This document shows, one piece after another, positions 1 to 10,669 of a DNA stretch of 64,000 nt (position 1 is the first letter of the stretch; every line of letters starts with the position of its first letter). The notes under the pieces were generated by a model. The model was not told where the DNA came from and did no database searches. It saw nothing but the letters and a program-made list of their open reading frames with translations. Both the position numbers and the translations under genes were made by a program. Origin of the DNA: Calliphora vicina (Eukaryota > Arthropoda > Insecta > Diptera > Calliphoridae); NCBI RefSeq assembly GCF_958450345.1, contig NC_088781.1, positions 27,691,857-27,755,856 of the forward strand. Direction: 5' to 3'.

Positions 1-370
1 ACAGGATCGTGTCGCCTTCATGTTGCTCTTGTAGCTCTTGCCACATTGAACATTCTGCAATAGTGCTGTGAGGGCATGATCATCTCACCAGAAGGTGAAG
101 AGAATTGGGTATCGAAATCGCGTGATTTGACTCCTTTAGACTTTTTCTTGTGCGGTTTTCCTTAGTTGCAGGTCTATGAGGGCCACAAACTACAGCGGCC
201 CTCAAAGCCATCGCTTAATTTCAGCCTGATTGGTGTGCCAGAATCATGAAAAATTGGACATTTTGGATGAAAGGATGAGCTGCGCAGAATTTTCACGATA
301 TTGTATTCCATACGGAATGACATCAAAAGGCCATTTCGATGATATCTCATACACAATTTGTTTTATTAAA
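1..370 (+). pseudogene. C-terminal remnant of a DDE transposase (Tc1/mariner-like, DUF4817-associated type)
   Basis: Broken frames read RDLTPLDFFLCG followed by a stop, then VYEGHK, and near the end DIVFHTE. The first string matches the SRDLTPLDFFLWG signature around the third catalytic residue of a DDE transposase family common in insects. DIVFHT is the usual C-terminus of the same family. The start lies outside the window. Stops and frame changes show it is dead. A second locus of this family lies at about 23.2-24.0 kb. Family assignment is from remembered motif patterns; a profile search would be needed to confirm it. Confidence 0.6.
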
Positions 371-569
371 ATTTATAGATTTGAAATTAAAATTAAAGTC
401 ATCTACATATGTAGTTACAAGCATTTCAGAAATTTGGATAATGTAAGCGAGAAGCAAGGGCAAGACATGTATCAATAATTCAACGGAAAAAAGTCAAGAT
501 ATATGGGAATCTTGCGAGGGTAGGTCAATAGGTCCATGAGGTTTTGAATTTCCCGGCTCATAGCTTAAA

Positions 570-1165
570 GGGCAATATTGCCCTTGTCAACAGGCATGTG
601 TCAGTACACTCTAGTCAAAATTTTAACAAGCTGCATCATTTTGTTTGTGCTTGATTGCAGACTGGATAAATACTATTGGAACTCTGCACCACAATTTCAA
701 TGGTAAAAGCACGGAAGTTGCCGAACGATCTGGACCCCCATTTAAGGTATCTATACCCGAAATAATTGACAATATCCACGATCTGAATCAGTTGGGTATG
801 AGAAAGCTTTCCGCGGGATTGGTGCCGCTTACGTTTCTACAATCGTGTGACTAGCGTTTTGGGCGTTGTAATACCGCAATGTGGACGAGTTCATGCACCG
901 TTTCGTAACAGTGAACGAAATATGGCTCCATCACAATATACGAGCGACAAAACTGCTGTCAAAACAGTGGGTTTTCCGAAGTGAATCTGTCAGCAAATGT
1001 TTTGATTGGCCAATCTAATTTTTAGGAAGGGTCAACAAACTTTATGTAGATACATTGAATAAAGGAGACTATGTTCAAAACAAAATGTTTTTTTTTTATC
1101 CAAAAACATGTATTTCATTAAAAAAGTGAAGGAGTTATTAAACCTTCCTAATACGATCGAGAAGG
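570..1165 (+). pseudogene. mariner (irritans-like) transposase remnant with internal deletion
   Basis: Frames read SIPEIIDNIHDL then GMRKLSAGLVP, and further on EFMHRFVTVNEIWLHHN and LLSKQWVF. These are the linker and first-catalytic-aspartate regions of mariner transposases (family form FLHRFVTMDETWIHHY); the catalytic D is changed to N here. The sequence jumps from SKQWVF to a region like the family's 3-prime end (CCAAAAACATGTATTTCATT), so most of the catalytic core, including the second and third carboxylates, is deleted. Frameshifts are present. It is clearly non-functional. A related copy lies on the minus strand at about 4.1-7.2 kb. Confidence 0.75.
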
Positions 1166-1189
1166 TTGTAATATTTTGCTTATATCTCA

Positions 1190-1335
1190 GTTATATATCG
1201 ACCGATTTTCACGATTTTAAATAGATGTTAGTTATTTCGATTTCAACAGTCTGGAGGACATGGCTATATCGTCTACACTATCTAAAGTGATCTGGAATAT
1301 ACATAAGGGGGATTTCAAGTGAACCAACTTCTGAA
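1190..1335 (-). repeat. degenerate copy of dispersed repeat family A
   Basis: The stretch ATATATCGACCGATTTTC, then GATTTCAACAGTCTGGAGGACATGG-like sequence, resembles the reverse strand of family A (compare about 59.8-60.0 kb: cAGCCATTTGTGGACCGATT and GTTGATTTCAACATACAGAC). It is old, diverged and lacks both ends. Only the overall order of motifs supports the call. Confidence 0.35.
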
Positions 1336-1630
1336 ATCGATGTCTTCCGATTGGGATGATAGTAATTCAGACACAATTTTTCAACAAGATCGGTAGAGAA
1401 CTCTCTGAGTTAGAGGGGGTTAAAATTTTACATTTTGGCCAAGCAGGTGTTTTTTCTCATCCATGTAACTTATTATCTATTGTTCTTAGCAAAATGTGTC
1501 CAAATAGTTTAGATAGCGTTTTCATCAATCTTTCGAAAAAAAATTTAAAAAAAATAAATAAAAAAAATTTAAAATTTTTTTTCCGAAATCAAAAACTTTT
1601 TTGACTTTTTTTCAAAATGGGCCTTTTTTT

Positions 1631-1865
1631 CTCGAAAGAAAGCCTAGATATTTTCCTTGAAGCCCTTTTTGGTTGTTTAGTAAGATGCGAGTTGAATATC
1701 TATCAAAATAAATGTTTTGGAACTCAAAACGTAAAATTTTGAACTTTTTTTTTGCAAAATCAAAAAATGTATTGACTTTTTTTTTCAAATTTTTTTTTTT
1801 TGCTCAAAAGAAAGCTCAGATATTTTACTTGAAGACCCTCTTGGTTGCTTAGTGGGATGCGAGTT
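1631..1865. repeat. 172-bp direct duplication in T-rich DNA
   Basis: A block starting CTCGAAAGAAAGCCTAGATA and ending in GATGCGAGTT is repeated 172 bp downstream as CTCAAAAGAAAGCTCAGATA to GATGCGAGTT, with T- and A-homopolymer runs between them. The two blocks differ at scattered positions, so the duplication is not recent. No open frame or transposon end was recognised. Confidence 0.7.
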
Positions 1866-1924
1866 TATTTTTTTTTTTTTAAATTAAATGAAAAAGAAAT
1901 CCTTTGAATTCAATTTTACTTTAA

Positions 1925-2430
1925 CCCTCCGTCCTGCACATGTATCTAGTCAGATATTTTACGAATTTAACTGTGATTTAACTAAATTTATGTGGATTTT
2001 TTCATCTATACATCGTATACGTAGCGCATGTATCTGGCCAGATACACATACATTTTGTAAGAAGAGTACTGTACTTTATTGGTATTTTTATTTTTTTTAG
2101 TTGCTTACCTGAAGCTGTGTAAGTCTTTTCTAATTTAGAATTAATTAAAACTTACTTTATAACTACTAAATTTAATTGAAATGAACAAGTATTTTTTTGG
2201 AATTAAACACAAAAATTAAATTTTTCTTATTTTATTTCTGATTAAAATTTTTTGCACGGGTAGGTGTTTTCGCATGCACTAAGAAGAAAAAAATAGAAAC
2301 TATATATCTGTCTGGCGTGATAACAATATAACAATGTAATATTATCACTAAAATAGCATATTTTTCATATAAATGTACTGAGATACATGCGCTACGTACG
2401 TGACTATCGAAACATGTGCATGACGAAGGG
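1925..2430. mobile_element. piggyBac-like MITE (TTAA target duplication), copy 1
   Basis: The element is flanked on both sides by TTAA (1921-1924 and 2431-2434). Its ends are imperfect inverted repeats: the left reads CCCTCCGTCCTGCACATGT and the right, reversed, CCCTTCGTCATGCACATGT. A second inverted pair lies inside: TACGTAGCGCATGTATCT near 2020-2040 and its reverse near 2383-2400. TTAA duplication with CCC-type ends is the hallmark of the piggyBac superfamily. At about 506 bp with no long frame, it is non-autonomous. The superfamily is inferred from end structure only. Confidence 0.8.
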
Positions 2431-2434
2431 TTAA

Positions 2435-4105
2435 TTCGAATCAGTAAATATTTAGTCATTCAAAGATTTAATGTGTTTCTTATGAGTTAATTCAATAATG
2501 AATTAATGCAACGAAGAATAACATAAATAATATAAAAATAAAAAAATAAAATACTCCTGGAATCAAGCTAAATAATATTTTTTTGGAAATTGTGAATTGC
2601 TGACATTTTTGTTTGGAAATACGATTTATTGCATTAAGCTTAATTTATGAACATTTTGCACTAATTAATTAGAAACTCTGTTTACCTGTAACTTCAAAAT
2701 TATGTTCGATAAAGAAAAATTCGGAATTATATATTGCCTGCAGTCAACAAAAGCTAATAGACGATATTGTATAAACTGGTGCTATTTATTCAAAATTTCA
2801 AGTATTTGTATGTGCTTGTATGATGACAGTAAACACATATAAATGTCAAAGTAAAAAGTAGAACTTTGTAAGTTGTACACTAATATAAAATATCATTTAA
2901 AACAACCTTATAATAAGATTATTGAGAAGCCGATTTGAAAACATATTTTTAAAAAAGCTACTTTTATATGTGTTTCCATATAAGAATCTTTATAAAATGC
3001 ACAATTTTAATAAAGAAAAGACTTAAATAAGAAAAAATATTTTTATTTTTTTATAAAAGCCATTTTTCTTTGATTGGCTTATGCTTGAAAATGAAGCATA
3101 CAACCAGGTAGATACAAAAAACTACATGTTGTTTGTAACATTTTCAATTTACAAGTGCAACATTAACATTCAGCTGATGCTGGCATAAAGGTACAAATAC
3201 ACATGTGTATGTATTTAACATAAAAGATATTTAACAAAAAAACTTAAGCACTTACACGCATATACATACATATTTATTTGCAATATTGAACAATACAATT
3301 TTTATGGAAATGTTTTGCTCGTACATTGTGTACTTGTGTATTTCACAATAGTATTATATAGTTGTGTAAAAATGGCGTAAAAAAACGGTAATATACTAGA
3401 GTAGTTGCCATTGTACAATGAACATGTGTGTAATAGTTAATAGTAGTTTTTGTTGTTTTTGTTGCATGGCAGTATATTCTACATAAACATGCCACAATAT
3501 TTATTTATTTTTGCAAAAACTATTTTCGCATATTGTCATGAAAGAAAAAAACAAAAATTTTATACAATATTTTAATGTTTTTTTCAGCTAGGTACATAGA
3601 TGATTGTCAGCATAAATATACAAAAACAGCAGTGTTGAAATTAAAGCGAATTTTAATCGAATTTTTTAAAATGATCTTTGCAAAATAAATACCATTTATT
3701 GCATTAAATATTAAGAAGAGTTTAAAAAACCTATAAGTATTTTCAATTATTTTCTCTTTACTGCTACATTTTCAACCAACATTGTCATTACTCCTTTTGC
3801 AACAATAGATGGGTAACAACAAGAAAAATTGTTTTTCAACTACTACAGCAACCAGGTAGAAAAACACACATACATCAGCTTCAGTAAACGTTTCCACCAT
3901 TTATGTATAACTTTTTTTCTACTTTTCCTTTTTTATTTTTTTTACTCAATACAACAATGAAAATATGCAAGAAAGTAGAGTCGGTCAGCCTCGATTATAA
4001 AATACCAGACATCGACTATATGAGCAAAAACTGTTTTCTTTTAGTATTTAAACAAGTATCACATTTTAATTCAGAAATAATAAAGACTTTGTCGGTTTTA
4101 TTGAT
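2435..4105. other. AT-rich noncoding stretch
   Basis: Low-complexity AT-rich DNA with short poly-A and poly-T runs. I see no motif-bearing frame, tandem array or transposon end. Confidence 0.6.
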
Positions 4106-4765
4106 TTGACATTTCATGCTTTTTTGTCCATATTCGAGGACGGGTCCAAAAACTATTGAAACACATGTTTTTGGATAAAAATTAATTTTATTGTTCCACA
4201 TACTTAGGCCCCTTGAGCTCTCTACAGTTTGCCCAACGTTGCTGCAGAAAACTTGAAAAAACAAATCTCTTTCCGCCAAGCAATTTCTTCAGGGTTTGAA
4301 ACAAGACCTAGTCACTCGGTGCCAAATCCGGAGAATAGGCCAAATGACGGAGTAATTCGTAGCCTAATTTATGGATGTTGCCATGGAAACTGCACATGTG
4401 TGCACCCTTGCTTTGTGCGATGAAAAATAAAATAATTTCTTGGCCAAATGCGGTCGTTTTTTCAACTTAACATTAAATCGACCCAATAAGTTAGCTAATA
4501 TTCCCCATTGATTGCTTTACTCTTTTGAAGGTAGTCAATATGGATTATACCGCATGAATCTAAGAAAAATGGTCTCATAAATTTATTGGCTGATAAACCC
4601 ACCATGACCTTCTATGGCGCCGATTCATTATTAACTGCTATTTGGTCTCTGGTATGTTGTGATGGATCCAAGTTTCGTCCACGGTTACAAAACGGTGCAA
4701 AAATTCATCATATTGCGGTTGAACAACGCCAAACACTGCTGCAAGATTGCCACATGATTCAATTA

Positions 4766-4792
4766 AGGAGTGAGATCGAAAAATTCTTAACA
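4766..4792 (+). repeat. left terminal inverted repeat of the DD37E element
   Basis: 27 bp beginning AGGAGTGAGATCGAAAAA, identical to the reverse complement of 6037-6063. Similarity continues weakly for a few bases inward. Confidence 0.95.
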
Positions 4793-4921
4793 CACGTTTT
4801 TCATTACATTTTTTAACCCAAGTATTATTTGAATTTTTTTTTGATCAAGTTACCTTTGAAAAACATGTCAGTTATTATGTGTAATGTCAATTATATTAAT
4901 TTTTTTGTTAATCTGATTAAA

Positions 4922-5929
4922 ATGAGTGACCAGAAAAAAGTGCGTACTGAAATTATTAAATATTTTCAACAAAACCCAACTTGGTCTTACAAAAAGTTGG
5001 CCAAGCATACAAAGGTCTGCCGTCAAACTGTTTCCAATGTTATTAAACAGTACCGGGAGAACTTGTCAGTTGATAGAAAACCTGGTTCAGGTAGAAGGAA
5101 TGGTCCACATGATGTTTCTAAAGCCAAAAAAATAGAACGCATTTTCAAAAGAGCTCCCAACACATCCGGTAGGAAAGCAGCCCGGTTAGCTCAGTGCTCG
5201 GACTATTTGGTACGAAAAGTTAAAGCTAATGCAGGTTTAAAAACATACAAGGCTCAAAAAGTTCCTGACAGGAACGCTACTAAAAATTTAGAGGCCAAAA
5301 ACAGAGCACGGAAATTGAAGTCAAGTTTTATAAAAAAATATTCTTGCTGCATAATGGATGACGAAACGTATGTTCTGGCAGATTTTTCGCAACTTCCAGG
5401 TCAAAAATTTTATGTTGCTGATGCTCGAGGGAATGTTGAAGAAAAGTTTAGGACCCAAAAGCAGACAAAATTTCCCAGAAAGTTCTTGGTATGGCAAGCA
5501 ATATGCAGTTGCGGCAAAAGAAGCCACTCATTTGTTACAACGGGCTCTATAAATACCGAAATTTACATCAAGGAATGTTTACAAAAAAGGCTGCTTCCAT
5601 TCATAAGACTTCATAATGTGTCCACTTATTTTTGGCCTGACTTGGCATCCTGTCACTATGGCAAACAAGCCCTTGAGTGGTACAAGAACAATAATGTGGT
5701 ATTTGTACCAAGAGAGGCAAATCCTCCAAACTGCCCGGAGCTAAGGCCAGTGGAGAGATATTGGGCTCTTGTTAAAAGAGAATTGAAGAGTACAAAAAAG
5801 GTGTCCAAAAGTGTGGTAGATTTTAAACGGAGATGGACTACATGTTCGAGCAAAGTGACAGAAAGCACTATAAAAACGTTAATGGAAGGGTTTCCGAAAA
5901 AGGTTCAAAATTTCATCACTAGTGATTAA
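4922..5929 (+). CDS. DD37E transposase (IS630/Tc1/mariner superfamily, ITmD37E-like)
   Basis: An uninterrupted 335-residue protein from the start MSDQKKVRTE, a normal length for Tc1-type transposases. The frame is open 31 codons further upstream, but that extension (MNFFLIKLPLKN...) is hydrophobic and unlike the family. Residues about 5-60 form the N-terminal helix-turn-helix DNA-binding region (KLAKHTKVCRQTVSNVIKQY), followed by a basic GSGRRNG linker like the GRPR motif. The catalytic triad is D147 (in CIMDDETYV), D240 (in YFWPDLASCHY) and E278 (in PELRPVERYW). Exactly 37 residues lie between D240 and E278, which defines DD37E rather than DD34E (Tc1) or DD34D (mariner). It would cut out and reinsert the element at TA sites in the nucleus. 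No stop or frameshift is visible, which contrasts with every other transposase in the window. Confidence 0.95.
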   Translation: MSDQKKVRTEIIKYFQQNPTWSYKKLAKHTKVCRQTVSNVIKQYRENLSVDRKPGSGRRNGPHDVSKAKKIERIFKRAPNTSGRKAARLAQCSDYLVRKVKANAGLKTYKAQKVPDRNATKNLEAKNRARKLKSSFIKKYSCCIMDDETYVLADFSQLPGQKFYVADARGNVEEKFRTQKQTKFPRKFLVWQAICSCGKRSHSFVTTGSINTEIYIKECLQKRLLPFIRLHNVSTYFWPDLASCHYGKQALEWYKNNNVVFVPREANPPNCPELRPVERYWALVKRELKSTKKVSKSVVDFKRRWTTCSSKVTESTIKTLMEGFPKKVQNFITSD

Positions 5930-6036
5930 AACTATAAAAATAATTTTTTTTGTAAATTGTAATAATAATTTCAATCAAATAAAAAAAAAATTAAAGCTGT
6001 AAGTTTAGTGGTTTCTTTTTTATAAACATATATGTA

Positions 6037-6063
6037 TGTTAAGAATTTTTCGATCTCACTCCT
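6037..6063 (-). repeat. right terminal inverted repeat of the DD37E element
   Basis: 27 bp ending CTCACTCCT, an exact reverse complement of the left end and followed by the TA duplication at 6064-6065. Confidence 0.95.
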
Positions 6064-6640
6064 TAGTTGTCGATTCTGAGCAAACGCTGCACTCTTCTTG
6101 CGGAAAGTTTTCTCATACCAAACTGATCATTCAAAATTTAAACCACTGAGCCCTTTGATATGCCTATGTCGCTGATATATTGTGATGGATCCACGTTCCA
6201 TTCACGGTTATGAAGCGCTGCAAAAAATTTTTGCGGTTGGACAACGAAGAACACTGCTGCAAAGTTGTCACACGATTGCATTTGAAATCGATTCTTAGCA
6301 AACGCTGCACGCTTTTTGCGGAAAGATTTATCATATCCAAGTCATGGTCCCACAATCTCACACACTTTCTATCTGCGATCGGCCATCACCATATCGTGAA
6401 TTTTTTTCAATTGCTTCGTGCGTGAAGATCTCAACTGGGTGTTAAGAACGTTCGGAAAGCTTTTACAGTCACAATGAAATTCAGTAAACCACTTTTTATC
6501 ATTGAAATTGTTGGCCCAGAGTTCCCGTAGTATTTACCTGGCTTAGCCTTGGTTTAAGTGATGGTTTTTTTCCGCAAAAAAGAATGCTTAATGAGCAAAT
6601 GAAATTCACTTTTTCCACTTTCTCCCCAAGTAACGCGGTA

Positions 6641-7130
6641 CACGCAGAGAAAAAATATACTTGGGCATGGTTACTGTAACCATTTAAATAGTGTTACAAG
6701 ATTTTTAACAATATTATAGTCACAGTAACCATTTACATGATTGTGGTAACCATAATATGGTTAATTTATGATTAACATGATTGTTGATACAATATATATG
6801 GTTACAGTAAACAAATATATGTTTGTGACAACCATTCATATGATGAAGGACTTATCATATTATGGTGCTTTCGGCTTAAGGCTTATTATAATCTGAGAAC
6901 AACATATTATGATGAAATTATTCATCATAAATATGGTTGCCACAAACATATATTTGTTTACTGTTAAAAAAATATATATGGTTGATACAATCATGTGAAT
7001 CGTAAATTAACCATATTATGGTTACCACAATCATGTAAATGGTTACTGTGACTATAATATTGTTTAAAATCTTGTAACACTATTTAAATGGTTACAGTAA
7101 CCATGCCCAATTATATTTTTTCTCTGTGTG
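6641..7130. mobile_element. 490-bp palindromic (foldback) MITE with TA duplication
   Basis: Nearly the whole element is one inverted repeat. The left end reads CACGCAGAGAAAAAATATA and the right end, reversed, CACACAGAGAAAAAATATA. Inner blocks such as GGTTACTGTAACCATTTAAA, ACAATATTATAGTCACAGTA and GGTAACCATAATATGGTTAA recur inverted up to a short centre near 6870-6890. TA lies on both sides (6639-6640 and 7131-7132). The related mariner remnant at about 47.9 kb shows the empty site (GAGGTAGTCTGCTG) with one TA. It encodes nothing and was presumably moved by a Tc1/mariner-type enzyme. A half copy lies near 61.13-61.22 kb. Confidence 0.9.
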
Positions 7131-7194
7131 TAGTCTGCTATCAATGGCTGTCAAACACAAACGGGGATAGGGAAAATAATGGACGTCTTCTATA

Positions 7195-7412
7195 CAAATT
7201 CAATAGGCTTCGTTATTTGGCCATAAAGGAAGTATGTGCAAAATTTCATTGAATTATCTTCAAAGTTGCGGCCTGCTCAATCAACTCAGAAAATTATCTT
7301 GATCAGATTGGTATACTTTAAGATGGATGTTGGAACAATATTTTTGCAATTTATAAACATCTACACAAACCCAATAACCCTACCCACTATGGTGCTGTAG
7401 GGTATAACAACT
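7195..7412 (-). repeat. truncated copy of dispersed repeat family B
   Basis: Reading the plus strand, it runs from AATAGGCTTCGTTATTTGGC through ATTGGTATACTTTAAGATGG to ACTATGGTGCTGTAGGGTAT. The last part is the TATACCCTACA hairpin end of family B in reverse. The other end (hairpin plus CTTACTTGTT) is missing, and the copy abuts the mariner remnant directly. Confidence 0.75.
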
Positions 7413-9909
7413 TTTACTATAGAACAGCAACAACTACAAAAAAATTATTTTATCCAACAGTTTCAATTTAATAGAAACGTTTAAATATTTAAAAATATTT
7501 ATTTAGTCCCTTTTTTCTATGTAAACTTACACAATTTTGTGTGTATTCACTACATTCATTGGAAGTTCAGCGCTCTCTGTTTTTTATTTTTGTAATTTCT
7601 CCATAGACAAATTAAAATTTCATGATTTTAATTGAAGTTTAACCAATGTTGCGTATACGTAATATATGAAGCAAATTAATGTTGCTTATACGAGTTGGAG
7701 TGAAATGGGTACGAACGAGAGAGCTTTATGTGGATATAGTGACTTAAATACATGTATAAATATTTAAAATGTTTAAATTAACAAATTAAAAATGTGGAAG
7801 GGTAGATGTGTAAATATTGATGGAGTTTTTTTTAAGATATGTATCTATTTGAAATGTACGTAATGGGTGGATAAAAATATTTATATAGAAACATTTGGAG
7901 TATAAGTTTCACTTGAAATATTTGTGTTGAGAAATTTTTAATAAAAAAACTTTTTAAATACTGAATATATTCATTAATGGTAGATATTAGTCGATCGAAT
8001 TTAAAGATAATTATAATAAAGTTTGCAACAAATTATTCCTTATTTAAAAATTTAAACCTGTATAATTAAACACCATAACAATTGATAAGATACCTAGTTA
8101 CCTTTATATAAATTTTATGGAAAATGCAATTTTAACAATGCATTAATGAAAATCAAATTCTAAAGCCTTTTGGGAAAAGGTTTCCTGATGATCTGGCCTA
8201 AGCAACCAGTGAAATGCGCATAGGAACTAGATTATCCCCCAACAATAAATGTCAGTGAATTTATCAATTATTGGGAATTCAGCACACTAATTCTTAACAA
8301 AAAAAATTAATTTTGTATTCCCGTATAAAAACTTTTTGAGATAATCAAGTTATTTGGAAAACGATTACAACAATAGAAAATTAATAATAACAAATATTTA
8401 ATATCAATTATAAAAAATGTATACATCCAACAGATTTCCCCATAATTATGAGGAAATTATTTTTTTTACAATAGTAATTTTATTATATCATTATTATGTA
8501 ATTTCGGTTATATTAAAAACAAAATTCGTCTTTCTTAACCGAAAATATGGTAGAGTTATTGACATTTGAAAGTTAAATTATGAAAAATAAACTATATGTA
8601 AAAAAAAGTAATAAGACAAAGAAATTTATGTCACATATTCTCTCAATATATATTTTACTTCTACAAATACTCGTCATTTTTATTTCTCCAAATACTCATC
8701 ACATTTATTGTTTATTCAGTTGAATGATAACAGCATTACCTTCAAGTAAGACTAAAACTTTTTGTTAATCTATGCAGTTGTTTTAGAAATATAATTTTTT
8801 TTGCAAACAAAAATAATTTTTTAGGAAAATTTCGAATTTTTTGTTTTTTAAAACGGCATAAAAAATTGGAAAATGCAGCAAAAAAAATATATTTCTAGCC
8901 TTAATTAAAGGTAATTTTATTGCGCAATTTCGGATTTTTCAGTTTGTTCAATGAACTAAACCGTTATTGAGTTACGCGAATATATGTTATGCAACTTCTT
9001 CCATAGAAATAACGACATATCTTGAAAATTCGAGTTAACCTAAAAAAATGGTTGGCACCACAGAATTCAGCGTACCCGAAATAAAAAGTGTCAATTTCAT
9101 GCACACTGTAACTATTGATTATTGTGTTTGAGATACTTCTTTTAATTATATACATCAGGAAGGTGTTTAGATTGTAAATGTTGCAATATTTACTCTAAGA
9201 AGCAAAATAAGTTTTAAACAGTTTCTGATATAAACACAAGAAATTACATCAATTCATGTTCTAAAACTACAATGAAAAGTATTTTTCTATTTTCTGTTTT
9301 GATTTTTAAGTAAAATGGTTTGAAAATAAAAACTATACAGTAAAAAGCATCAAATCATTTCAAATATAATTCACAATAGTCCCTGAAATTTTCCTTTTGA
9401 CAATAGTTACAAGAACGAAATATTCAGTAATTGCTTTCGACAAAATTCGATTTGCGACAAATTCGTTATTGACTATGAAACTGTTTTATACAGGATTGTG
9501 GAAAAATTATAAAAGAAACACCATTTATATTTAAAATTTCAACTACAAGGTTAAATTCAAAAACATATTTTGCAGTGGTAACGAGAAGGATATGAAGAAT
9601 CAAAATCAAATGAAAGTATACATGTACAACATCTGAGAAACTTCTCTTACGATATCCTGCTTTCATTGATTTCGATTATTGAGAGCCAAATTTAAGTCCT
9701 AGAGCATGATATCTTATTATTAATGTCGCTGTAGAAAATAATATAACTTCAAAATTTAAAAATATATTTTTACAGTAAAAAGCTTGGATCAGAATATTCA
9801 AATTTAAGATTTATACTATAAGAAATATAATTTTTCGAAAATTGTCCGTTAAAATTGGAAATAAAATGAAACGATGGACAAGGTGGATACAAATTCTTTA
9901 TAAGTTTCC
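7413..9909. other. AT-rich noncoding stretch
   Basis: No gene, array or recognisable transposon end. Short frames are low-complexity. A slightly more complex block at about 8.75-9.16 kb may be an old repeat, but nothing here identifies it. Confidence 0.55.
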
Positions 9910-9913
9910 TTAA

Positions 9914-10441
9914 CCCTCTAACCCGCAAGAGTGCCTCAAGGCATGCATTACAAAACAGCAATTATTTCAAAAAGTAATTACTTTTATTTAAATTTAACTG
10001 CTTTAGTTAAAGATTTGTTAACATTTCCCTCGAAGGTCGAAATGCATTCTGAATTTTAGTTTTTGTTCTGTCAGCTGTTTTGTAAGTGATGACATAATTT
10101 TAGCACGTGAAATATTGTGTGTGAATTTTTTTTTTCAAATCAAAGTTTTACTAATATTTAGTCATCCGATATATTCGAAATATTTTTTATTATTTCAGTT
10201 TTTCATTAGTTTTTCATAATTATATTATGAAAAAGTATATGAAGAATCAAAGAATCATAATAATTATTGTTTTTTACACCTAAACCGGCAAGAGGGCATT
10301 GTTCACCTTTTTGCAACTGCATCCTAAACTAAATTTCAAATTATTTTCTGATTGCTGCTTTGAGTTTATTAGGTCATAATTACCCTAAAAAAATTATTCG
10401 ACAACTTTTGTTTAGCCTTTTAAAGTTTGCGGGTTAGAGGC
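9914..10441. mobile_element. piggyBac-like MITE (TTAA target duplication), copy 2
   Basis: Flanked by TTAA at 9910-9913 and 10442-10445. Inverted ends: left CCCTCTAACCCGCAAGAG, right reversed GCCTCTAACCCGCAAACT, a match over about 15 bp after the first base. An internal block near 10.28 kb (CCGGCAAGAGGGCATTGT) resembles the left end. At 528 bp and without a coding frame, it is non-autonomous. Its end sequence differs from the other two TTAA elements in the window, so it is a separate family. Confidence 0.8.
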
Positions 10442-10669
10442 TTAAGAGATATGCTTACTCATTAGACTAACTTTGGCGGTCTTTGGTTTTGGCAAGTTGA
10501 GGGCAAGTAAAGTAAAATGTACTTTTAATAAATGCTAAATTCAATGTCAATGTAAGATTGGTAGTATGAGTTTCAAAATGCTTGAAGAAATGTTCTATAA
10601 GATATTTAATTAGGCATACATTTGTTGGACGTTTTGAAAAAAATATGAGCCAACTGTACAAAAATAAAT

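Larger units (their letters stand above)
4766..6063 (+). mobile_element. intact DD37E Tc1/mariner-superfamily transposon
   Basis: A 1,298-bp element bounded by perfect 27-bp inverted repeats starting AGGAGTGAGATCGAAAAA. It is flanked by TA on both sides (4764-4765 and 6064-6065), the canonical target duplication of the IS630/Tc1/mariner superfamily. It carries a single uninterrupted transposase gene with an AATAAA polyadenylation-type signal at about 5978. It sits inside an older mariner; the duplicated part of that mariner at 6180-6310 shows the sequence without the insertion. Perfect ends plus an open gene suggest recent arrival and possible autonomy. Confidence 0.95.
4110..7200 (-). pseudogene. 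mariner (irritans-like) transposase remnant, interrupted by two younger insertions
   Basis: Read on the minus strand, pieces in family order are: an N-terminal part resembling CGKKPSLKPRLGKYYGNSGP (about 6.5-6.6 kb); LSAKSVQRLLRID and NFLQRFITVNGTWIHHN (about 6.17-6.34 kb); and YSPDLAPSD with LGGKRFVF (about 4.2-4.33 kb), ending near ELKGPKYVEQ. YSPDLAPSD holds the third catalytic aspartate of DD34D mariners and is followed directly by a stop. The block around the first catalytic residue is present twice, at 4655-4764 and 6180-6300, so the locus is also partly duplicated. An intact DD37E transposon and a palindromic MITE sit inside it. It is dead through stops, frameshifts, duplication and insertions. 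Confidence 0.8.

Noticed and set aside
4829..4921. upstream extension of the DD37E transposase
   Set aside because: The 31 extra residues are hydrophobic and unlike the family; the ATG at 4922 gives a normal start.
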